Below are positions 8,261-14,216 of a DNA stretch of 17,495 nucleotides, piece by piece. Made by a program: the position numbers and the translations under genes. Source of the stretch: PSRI01 sp041484195. Its GTDB lineage: Bacteria; Bacteroidota; Bacteroidia; Chitinophagales; Chitinophagaceae. How positions within the stretch are numbered: the first letter of the stretch is position 1; each line of letters starts with the position of its first letter. The notes beneath the pieces are model-generated. The model saw nothing but the letters and a program-made list of their open reading frames with translations, made no database searches and was not told where the DNA came from. Where the stretch lies: positions 1-17,495 of the forward strand of contig JBGPHC010000051.1 in NCBI GenBank assembly GCA_041484195.1, written 5' to 3'.

Positions 8261-8851
8261 TTAGAGCTTTACTTCGGGAGCTTTTTCTGAGCCAGGTTCA
8301 GCCGCGAATCCGGTTTTGGATTTGAATCCAAAGAGTCCGGCCAAAATATTCATTGGAAAGGACCGGACTTTTACATTATAATCATTTACCGCAGAGTTAA
8401 AATTGTTCCTGGAGTCTCTAATGCTGTTTTCTATTTGTTCCAATTGCGTTTGCAATTGTTTGAAATTCTGAGTAGCTGTCAAAGTGGGATAGTTCTCGAC
8501 CACCGCCAGCAACCTGCTCAAAGCTCCGCTCAATTGTCCTTGTGCCTGCTGGAATTCGGCAATTTTTTCCGGTGTCAGATTATCCGCGTTAATATTTACA
8601 GACGTGGCTTTGGCCCGGGCTTCTACCAAGTTGGTGAGGGTGGTTTGTTCAAAATTTGCAGCACCTTTCACGGTGTTCACCAGGTTAGGAACCAGGTCGG
8701 AGCGGCGTTGATAATCGCTCTGGACGTTGTTCCAGGCTTTCTTTACATTTTCGTCCTGTTTAACCAGCCCGTTATATCCTGAACAGCCGCATCCTCCAAA
8801 AAGAAGAATGGCCGCAACAATAACAATCAGAATTAAGGTTTTTGAATTCAT
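8261..8851 (-). CDS. LemA family protein (first copy)
   Basis: I chose the ATG at 8851 (196 residues) because a membrane helix or lipoprotein-type leader follows at once (MNSKTLILIVIVAAILLFGG, then CGCSG). The frame can be extended seven codons to a TTG at 8872. The LemA block YNGLVKQDENVKKAWNNVQ and YQRRSDLVPNLVNTVKG is clear, followed by long amphipathic helices and the end GLFGFKSKTGF...KAPEVKL, closely parallel to its downstream paralogue. The Cys near residue 21 might be lipidated, but the preceding LFGG is not a standard lipobox. This is the first gene of the cassette; upstream there is only a one-mismatch -7 box (TATCTTTA, 8873-8880) and no matching -33 box. Confidence 0.92.
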   Translation of the reverse strand: MNSKTLILIVIVAAILLFGGCGCSGYNGLVKQDENVKKAWNNVQSDYQRRSDLVPNLVNTVKGAANFEQTTLTNLVEARAKATSVNINADNLTPEKIAEFQQAQGQLSGALSRLLAVVENYPTLTATQNFKQLQTQLEQIENSIRDSRNNFNSAVNDYNVKVRSFPMNILAGLFGFKSKTGFAAEPGSEKAPEVKL

Positions 8852-9084
8852 AACCAGAGTTTTAATATTCAATAAAGATAAATATTTTAAGCATTTGGTT
8901 GCATGATTTTATTGAACCATGAAAGTCATATAAACACAATTGACCGCTTAAGTCTATCTGTGTATATGAGATATTTTCTTAATGGGAAAAGGAGAAAAAA
9001 ATTTTAAACCGTAGATATATCTAATAAATATCATGAAAAATTAATTAAATTAGTTGCTAATACTACACCAAGTAAAGCAAATCC

Positions 9085-9951
9085 ATGAAATTACACAGGT
9101 TACTTCCGGGAGCTCTTCCATTGTATCTTATACTAATCTCATCCGGAACTCATTTCAGTTCCTGTACGAAAAAGGAAATTATTCATGATACATTAACTCA
9201 TACTATCCGTGACACTTTGGTTGTTAAAGACACAGTTGTGGTAGCAGATACCAGTCGTGCACTAAAGGGGGGACTAATCGCATATTTCAATTTTAACAAT
9301 GGCAGTCTTCAGGATAGTAGTGGATACAACAACCATATAATTTTCAATTCTGCATCCAAAACCATCGATCGTTTCGGAAATCCTAATAACGCCTATTTAT
9401 TCGATGGCAGTTCCAGTTTTATGGAAGTAAAGAACAATTCGACGCTTAATCCAGGAAGTATAACAATGTTTGCGATCATTAAGATTAATGGATTTAATAA
9501 CGGCCCCTGCCATGCTAACCAGATTCTTGGAAAAGGCAATCCCGATGAAACTGCCGGACTTTATTTTCTTCGTTTCAGAGATTATTTAAGCGACTGCAAT
9601 TCTCCACTTAATCCTAATGCAGTCGTATTTCATGGAGCATACGGCGACAACATACCTGGCGGAACTGCTGCTGGTGTTGAAGCTGAAAACACAATTTTGC
9701 AAACCGGCAAATGGTATTCAGTTGCGTATACTTATGATGGTTATACATCAAAACTCTATGCAAATGGAGTACTGCTTAGTACACTAGACTTATCCGTAAA
9801 CTTTGCAGCCAACATGCGGGATCTTTTCATCGGGCGTAGTGAAAATGACCTATATCCTTTTTGGTTCAATGGCGTTATCGACGAAATTAGAATTTATAAC
9901 AGGGCGTTAAGTGTTGAATTAATTAATAAACTCAACAATCTGAAACAATAA
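9085..9951 (+). CDS. LamG-domain lipoprotein
   Basis: The 288-residue protein has a signal peptide and a probable lipidated Cys27 (HFSSC), so it is likely anchored in the outer membrane or on the cell surface. A linker (about 31-58) repeats Asp-Thr dipeptides (HDTLTHTIRDTL, KDTVVVADT), a style common in Bacteroidota lipoproteins. Residues about 62-283 form a concanavalin-like LamG fold: GLIAYFNFNNGSLQDSSGYNN, AYLFDGSSSFMEV, WYSVAYTYDG, SKLYANGVLL, FNGVIDEIRIYNRALS. Such domains bind carbohydrates or proteins; the ligand cannot be deduced. It is divergent from the LemA cassette, standing alone with an AT-rich upstream region (8873-9084) in which I found no consensus promoter. It is a little more AT-rich than its neighbours. 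Confidence 0.9.
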   Translation: MKLHRLLPGALPLYLILISSGTHFSSCTKKEIIHDTLTHTIRDTLVVKDTVVVADTSRALKGGLIAYFNFNNGSLQDSSGYNNHIIFNSASKTIDRFGNPNNAYLFDGSSSFMEVKNNSTLNPGSITMFAIIKINGFNNGPCHANQILGKGNPDETAGLYFLRFRDYLSDCNSPLNPNAVVFHGAYGDNIPGGTAAGVEAENTILQTGKWYSVAYTYDGYTSKLYANGVLLSTLDLSVNFAANMRDLFIGRSENDLYPFWFNGVIDEIRIYNRALSVELINKLNNLKQ

Positions 9952-10003
9952 TTTTTTTGCACCCCAAGAGTTTCCAGAAGCCAATCAATTCATAATAATG
10001 GAG

Positions 10004-10035
10004 CCAGATTTGGGAACTACTACCCAAAGGTCTGG
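10004..10035. terminator. Strong hairpin between convergent genes (possible terminator)
   Basis: CCAGATTTGGG pairs with CCCAAA and TCTGG across an 8-nt loop and a 2-nt bulge, giving about 11 bp. It lies between the LamG gene (ends 9951) and pgk (ends 10055). There is no T-tract on either side, so termination is only suggested by position. Confidence 0.4.
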
Positions 10036-10054
10036 TGGAAGAAAAAGAAATGAG

Positions 10055-11260
10055 TTAAAATCTAGTTGACTTTATTGCCGCGATTCCAGGCAATTCCTTG
10101 CCTTCAAAATATTCCAGCATTGCACCACCGCCGGTGGAGACATAACTTACCTTGTCAGCATAACCGAATTGGTTAACCGCCGCAACAGAATCACCTCCTC
10201 CTACCAGCGAGAAAGCACCTTTTGAGGTCGCTTCGGCAACGGCCTTAGCGATTGCCTTGGTTCCATGCTGGAATTTTTCCATTTCAAATACACCCATAGG
10301 CCCATTCCAAAGAATGGTTTTGGACTTATGAATGACATTGGTGAATTGTTCAATGGCATTGGCTCCAATGTCAAGCCCCATCCAGCCTTCCGGAATATTA
10401 TTGCTAGGCGCCGTGGAGGTGTTGGCATCTGCGTCGAATTTATCGGCTATAACGGAGTCAGAAGGCAAGTGAATCATCACGCCTTTTGCAGCTGCTTTTT
10501 CTATCAGTTCATTGGCAGTATCAAGGCGGTCTTCTTCACATAGGGAATTCCCAATATTCCCACCTGCGGCCTTAAGGAATGTATAGGCCATGCCCCCGCC
10601 AATTATAATATCTGTAGCTTTTCCCAACAGGTTTTGAATGATCAGTATCTTGTCAGAGACCTTTGCACCTCCAATTATTGCCGTGAACGGCCTTGCCATG
10701 CTGTGCAGCACTTTTTCGGCGTTTTTCACTTCAGCTTCCATTAGAAGCCCAAAAATCCTTCTGTCTGACGGAAAGAATTTCGCAATCACTGCCGTGGAAG
10801 CATGGGCCCTATGCGCCGTTCCAAATGCATCATTCACATAAACGTCACCCAAGCCCGCGAGTTTTTTCGCGAACCCTTCGTCCCCTTTTTCTTCCTCTTT
10901 ATGAAATCGCAGATTTTCCAATAACAGGACTTCCCCGGGTTTCATCATGGCGGCCGTTTGAAAAGTTTGTTCTCCAATGCAGTCGTTGGCAAAAAGCACA
11001 GTGGTTCCGCCCAACAATTCGCCCAGATGTTTAATGAGGTGCTTAAGAGAATATTTATCAACAGGACCATCTTTCGGTCTTCCCAAATGGCTCATCAGGA
11101 TTACACTACCTCCATCATCCAGGATTTTCCTTATGGTGGGAACAGAAGCCCGCATGCGTGTATCGTCTGTGATTTCAAGTTTTTCGTTCAGGGGAACGTT
11201 GAAGTCAACTCGAACAAGCGCTTTCCTGCCCTTAAAATTGTAATCCGAAAACTTATTCAT
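10055..11260 (-). CDS. pgk: Phosphoglycerate kinase
   Basis: This cytoplasmic glycolytic enzyme transfers phosphate from 1,3-bisphosphoglycerate to ADP, making ATP and 3-phosphoglycerate. Its 401 residues are the usual length. N-domain motifs are VRVDFNVPL (substrate Asp19 and Asn21), SHLGRP and LLLENLRFH. The C-domain nucleotide site shows GGAKVSDK, GGGMAYTF, ILWNGPMGVFE and GGGDSVAAV. The ATG at 11260 is clear. The gene follows gap in the same direction, but a terminator (11453-11496) and a good promoter (11290-11320) lie between, so it can be expressed separately. A second bare -7 box (TAAATTTG at 11408-11415) without a -33 box is also present upstream. Confidence 0.98.
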   Translation of the reverse strand: MNKFSDYNFKGRKALVRVDFNVPLNEKLEITDDTRMRASVPTIRKILDDGGSVILMSHLGRPKDGPVDKYSLKHLIKHLGELLGGTTVLFANDCIGEQTFQTAAMMKPGEVLLLENLRFHKEEEKGDEGFAKKLAGLGDVYVNDAFGTAHRAHASTAVIAKFFPSDRRIFGLLMEAEVKNAEKVLHSMARPFTAIIGGAKVSDKILIIQNLLGKATDIIIGGGMAYTFLKAAGGNIGNSLCEEDRLDTANELIEKAAAKGVMIHLPSDSVIADKFDADANTSTAPSNNIPEGWMGLDIGANAIEQFTNVIHKSKTILWNGPMGVFEMEKFQHGTKAIAKAVAEATSKGAFSLVGGGDSVAAVNQFGYADKVSYVSTGGGAMLEYFEGKELPGIAAIKSTRF

Positions 11261-11289
11261 AAAAAAAGGCGTTAGTTTTTATATTAATT

Positions 11290-11320
11290 CAAAGCTATGT
11301 CAAAATCAATAGCTATCAGA
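11290..11320 (-). promoter_or_regulatory. Probable pgk promoter
   Basis: On the minus strand a perfect -7 box TAGCTTTG (11290-11297) is preceded after exactly 19 nt by TCTG (11317-11320), one mismatch from the TTTG -33 consensus. Start of transcription would fall near 11284, leaving a leader of about 25 nt before the pgk ATG. AGCTAT repeats overlap it (see findings). Confidence 0.6.
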
Positions 11321-11452
11321 CAGCTATCAATATGAAATCAGGTATCTTGCCATTGCACTCTAATGTTACATGTATGAGACCATTGGATTTTGGATTGTAA
11401 ACGCTCGCAAATTTAGTCAAAGCAGTCCATAAACCTATTCCTGCAAAGCCAA

Positions 11453-11496
11453 CAAAAAAACCACAACCATGCCGGTTTCGGACATTTGTTGTGGTT
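11453..11496 (-). terminator. Rho-independent terminator after gap
   Basis: Read on the minus strand, AACCACAAC (11488-11496) pairs perfectly with GTTGTGGTT (11459-11467) over a 20-nt loop that itself contains a small CCG/CGG stem, and a run of T follows (11453-11460). It lies 22 nt after the gap stop codon. Confidence 0.87.
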
Positions 11497-11518
11497 ATTC
11501 TGACTATTATTTCAAAAC

Positions 11519-12532
11519 TTATTTGCTGATCAATTTGGCGAAATAGTGCACTGTGCGCACCAACTGGCTCACATAACTCATTTCGTTATCGTACCAACTT
11601 ACAGTCTTAACCAATTGGGTATCTCCCACTGCCAATACTTTGGTTTGGGTGGCATCGAATAATGAACCATAAGTCATGCCAATGACATCGCTGCTAACAA
11701 TTTCGTCCTCAGTGTAACCGAATGATTCATTGCCGGCGGTCTTCATGGCAGAATTCACCTCTTCGGCTGTCACTTTCTTGCCAAGAACAGTCGTCAACTC
11801 GGTCAGGGATCCTGTCAGCACGGGTACACGCTGAGCACTCCCATCCAATTTCCCTTTGAGTGAAGGCAGCACCAGTCCGATTGCCTTCGCGGCCCCTGTG
11901 GTATTGGGCACAATATTTTGGGAAGCAGCACGAGCCCTTCGCAAATCTCCTTTCGGATGAGGAGAGTCCTGGGTATTCTGGTCATTTGTAAATGCATGCA
12001 CAGTGGTCATCAGTCCCGCAATGATGCCAAATTTCTTATCCAGGACCTGCGCCATGGGAGCGAGACAGTTTGTGGTGCAGGATGCACAACTGATAATAGT
12101 CTCGGTCCCATCCAGAATATCATGATTCACATTAAATACGATGGTTTTCAGGTCCCCGGTCGCAGGCGCCGAGATCACCACTTTTTTCGCTCCCGCTTTC
12201 AAGTGGGTGGAAGCTTTTTCTTTGTCGGTAAAAAATCCTGTGCACTCCAGCACTACATCCACCTGGTGTTGGCCCCAAGGGATTTGAGTGGGGTCTTTTT
12301 GCGCGTATATGATTATTTCTTCATTGTTAACCTTAATTGAATTTTCAGTTGCCTTCACATCAGCCGAAAAACGACCCTGTGCTGTATCATACTTAAGCAA
12401 ATGAGCCAATACTTTGGGACTGGTAAGGTCATTGATAGCTACCACATCTATTCCTTCCATTTCAAAAATCTGCCGATAAACGAGACGGCCGATTCTTCCG
12501 AATCCATTAATTGCAACTTTTACTGTGCTCAT
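11519..12532 (-). CDS. gap: Glyceraldehyde-3-phosphate dehydrogenase, type I
   Basis: This tetrameric cytoplasmic enzyme oxidises glyceraldehyde 3-phosphate with NAD+ and phosphate to 1,3-bisphosphoglycerate, the substrate of the neighbouring pgk product. Its 337 residues are typical. The Rossmann motif INGFGRIGR is at 8-16, and Asp35 (AIND) indicates NAD preference. The active site is SCASCTTNC with Cys152, assisted by His179 in TTVHAFTNDQ. The block PHPKGDLRRARAAS and the C-terminal WYDNEMSYVSQL complete the family pattern. The ATG at 12532 is clear. Upstream there is a one-mismatch -7 box (TAATTTCG, 12567-12574) with no good -33 partner. Confidence 0.98.
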   Translation of the reverse strand: MSTVKVAINGFGRIGRLVYRQIFEMEGIDVVAINDLTSPKVLAHLLKYDTAQGRFSADVKATENSIKVNNEEIIIYAQKDPTQIPWGQHQVDVVLECTGFFTDKEKASTHLKAGAKKVVISAPATGDLKTIVFNVNHDILDGTETIISCASCTTNCLAPMAQVLDKKFGIIAGLMTTVHAFTNDQNTQDSPHPKGDLRRARAASQNIVPNTTGAAKAIGLVLPSLKGKLDGSAQRVPVLTGSLTELTTVLGKKVTAEEVNSAMKTAGNESFGYTEDEIVSSDVIGMTYGSLFDATQTKVLAVGDTQLVKTVSWYDNEMSYVSQLVRTVHYFAKLISK

Positions 12533-12720
12533 TGTAATCTTTTTTAAGGCTTTTAAAAATGAGACGCGAAATTACAATATTGCGAACAATCTGAACATAA
12601 ACTTCTGCTCAGTCAAGAGTTAGGAATGAGTATTGGTATGTAAAACGATTGAGCAGATTTTGCCCCTTAATTGGGTCCCTCGGGTTGAAAGGCCAGATCC
12701 AGGACTGGTTTTCAAAAAAT

Positions 12721-12752
12721 TTTGGCAGGATATGGCACTGGGATTATCTTTG
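12721..12752 (+). promoter_or_regulatory. tRNA-Glu promoter
   Basis: TTTG at 12721-12724 and a perfect -7 box TATCTTTG at 12745-12752, 20 nt apart. The predicted start near 12758 leaves about a dozen nucleotides before the mature tRNA. It has the same form as the rRNA promoters in this window. Confidence 0.85.
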
Positions 12753-12770
12753 CACTCCCATTTTTGCGAT

Positions 12771-12842
12771 GGCCCGTTGGTCAAGGGGTTAAGACGCCTC
12801 TCTTTCACGGAGGAATCACGAGTTCGATTCTCGTACGGGCTA
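12771..12842 (+). tRNA. tRNA-Glu (anticodon UUC)
   Basis: The 72-nt cloverleaf has acceptor arms GGCCCGT and ACGGGCT and a D arm around TCAAGGGGTTAAGA. The anticodon loop CTTTCAC contains TTC, and the T arm is ACGAGTTCGATTCTCGT. The discriminator A at 12842 is followed by CCT, so the terminal CCA is not fully encoded. It is transcribed from the promoter at 12721 and ended by the hairpin at 12847. The opposite strand of its 3' half is read by the tail of a recombinase frame, so this tRNA is probably an integration target. Confidence 0.95.
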
Positions 12843-13848
12843 CCTTATGGGACTTTTCAATCGAAAATTGTGAAGTCCCATTTTTATTTTCCTGCAAACC
12901 CTTGTTGATGGTGGATATTCGCTCAATGACCTTCACCATTTTTATGGTTCGATAATCATTATTTTCAAAAACCAATTTTTCGGCTAACACCGAACCAAGG
13001 AAAAGTTGCTGGCCTTTCGGATCAAGATTTTTAAAGAATTCGGGAAATTGTTTCAAAAAATCACCGCCCCCTTCGGCATATTTTGACAGGTTTTCGTCCA
13101 TTTGCGATAATTCCGCTTTCAGTTGAATTAAACGCTTTATAACAGGCTCATACGCTTTCTTAACCTCTAAATATTCGATCATATCTATTTCCTTATCCAA
13201 ACTCATAAGCTGGGCTTCTTTAATCCTCGCATTATTCTTATCAATTTCCTGCTGTATTTCTTTAATTGCCTTTTGCTTTTCACCAGCGGACGATTTTGTT
13301 TTGTGTTTTAATGCATAGACGAACAAATCAATGGCTTCCTGCATATAGCTAACCTCTACTAACTTCCCATTAAATTTCTCGTTAGCATCTTCTGCTTTAA
13401 TTCTTTCATTACAACCACAACTACAGTGGTAGTAAAAGTATTTTCCACCATTTCCCTTGCTTGCACTTCCGGTTAGATTGCGACCGCATTTTCTGCATTC
13501 TAAAAATCCTCTTAAATGAAGTTCTTTTTTCTTATTGTGCTTGGCAGGATGATTTCTTTTTCGTCCATCCAACACATCCTGTACAGCATTAAATAATTCT
13601 TCAGAGACAAGCGGTTCATGTTGTCCTTGTACTAATTCAGCTTCTTCATCTTTATAGGCAGGTAAAATAATTTTGCCATAATAAAAAGGATTGCGTAAGA
13701 TGCGCCATAATTGATTTTTGCTACAAATGAAAAGATTTCTTTGCTGGAAAAGTTGTTGGAAGAGAAAAAGAAATAGATTCAGTAAAAATATAACAAGCTC
13801 CATTTGATAAAAAGGTCTCAAGATTTCATTTAGCTCCTTTTGAGACAC
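12805..13848 (-). pseudogene. Large serine recombinase, N-terminally truncated remnant
   Basis: The intact family integrates or excises mobile DNA through an N-terminal serine catalytic domain. That domain is absent here. The 347-codon frame (GTG at 13848) begins with an unconvincing stretch (about 1-35, rich in Leu and Phe) and then enters the Recombinase domain: CSKNQLWRILRNPFYYGKI, then EGQHEPL-like VQGQHEPLVSEELFNAVQDVLDGRKR. A zinc ribbon follows (LECRKCGRNLTGSAS with Cys118 and Cys121, then HCSCGC near 141-146), and a long coiled coil (about 190-290). Roughly 150-200 N-terminal residues are missing, and I found no resolvase motif in any frame just upstream. Its last 12 codons are antisense to tRNA-Glu and the preceding ones are antisense to the tRNA terminator. 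It is best read as a decayed integrase of an element inserted at tRNA-Glu. Confidence 0.85.
12847..12890 (+). terminator. Terminator of tRNA-Glu
   Basis: ATGGGACTT (12847-12855) pairs perfectly with AAGTCCCAT (12873-12881), with an inner CAAT/ATTG stem, and a T-rich tract follows (12881-12890). It lies inside the antisense recombinase reading frame, which is unusual for coding sequence. Confidence 0.88.
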
Positions 13849-13885
13849 AATACTGACACATATTCTCTATAAATTGCTAATGCTC

Positions 13886-13916
13886 AAGCTCGGTTCGAAT
13901 CCAACCCCAGGCACCA
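13886..13916 (+). other. 3' end of a different tRNA gene (orphan fragment)
   Basis: GGTTCGAATCC has the T-loop sequence. It is followed at exact tRNA spacing by five T-stem positions, a 7-nt acceptor strand CCCAGGC, discriminator A and CCA (ending 13916). No matching 5' acceptor (GCCTGGG) or anticodon arm precedes it, and two T-stem pairs are mismatched. It is not the tRNA-Glu sequence. It is most likely an attachment-site remnant left by integration or deletion at another tRNA gene. Confidence 0.6.
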
Positions 13917-13921
13917 TAGCG

Positions 13922-13953
13922 AAAACTCCGAAAATTCTGAGTTTTTTATTTTC
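13922..13953 (+). terminator. Terminator behind the orphan tRNA 3' end
   Basis: AAAACTC (13922-13928) pairs with GAGTTTT (13939-13945) over a 10-nt loop, followed by a T-rich tract to about 13953. Its place 6 nt after the CCA end is where a tRNA terminator would be, which supports reading 13886-13953 as a tRNA gene tail. Confidence 0.65.
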
Positions 13954-13978
13954 AGAAAGAGGATAATCGTCCTTATAA

Positions 13979-14107
13979 CTAAGAGCTTCCAACTGGACCG
14001 AAATTCAATGCAGCATGATTTTGCTCGGCCAGGCTAAGCCCTTGCAAATGTTTACCTTTCATGTACGACATGAAATCAAATGAAACCGCTGCCGGATAAT
14101 AAGCCAT
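13979..14107 (-). CDS. Possible small ORF, 42 residues
   Basis: ATG at 14107 to TAG at 13979 encodes 42 residues beginning MAYYPAAVSFDFMSYMKG and ending LNFGPVGSS. I do not recognise it. It has a balanced amino-acid composition and less AT bias than the operon to its right. I found no promoter or Shine-Dalgarno sequence for it. It could be a small gene, a fragment of a broken host gene, or chance. Otherwise, apart from the tRNA tail and the operon promoter, I see nothing coding in the 368 bases between the recombinase remnant and the ATPase gene. Confidence 0.22.
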   Translation of the reverse strand: MAYYPAAVSFDFMSYMKGKHLQGLSLAEQNHAALNFGPVGSS

Positions 14108-14179
14108 TGAATGTCTGCAGAATAGTTAAGTACCAGGCTTTAATATTGCAATTAAGCACATACTAAAATCATCTAACTG

Positions 14180-14209
14180 TTTGAAAATTATCGCATTTCA
14201 CTAAATTTG
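14180..14209 (+). promoter_or_regulatory. Promoter of the ATPase-receiver-HNH operon
   Basis: TTTG at 14180-14183 and a perfect -7 box TAAATTTG at 14202-14209 are separated by 18 nt. Transcription should start within a few bases of the ATG at 14217, so the first mRNA may be leaderless or nearly so. This is the only good promoter I see before the three-gene operon. Confidence 0.78.
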
Positions 14210-14216
14210 TCTTAAT

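Noticed and set aside
11261..11518. Riboswitch or other structured leader upstream of pgk
   Set aside because: Only a terminator for gap and a pgk promoter can be supported; no known riboswitch pattern is visible.
12805..13916. tRNA-Glu 3' end and the fragment at 13886 as matching attL/attR direct repeats
   Set aside because: Compared base by base, they share only the general T-loop; acceptor strands (ACGGGCT and CCCAGGC) differ, so they are not copies of one att core.
14057..14075. Perfect dyad as a definite operator of the defence operon
   Set aside because: It is 140 bp from the promoter, stands alone and coincides with codons of a possible small ORF, so I did not annotate it as an operator.
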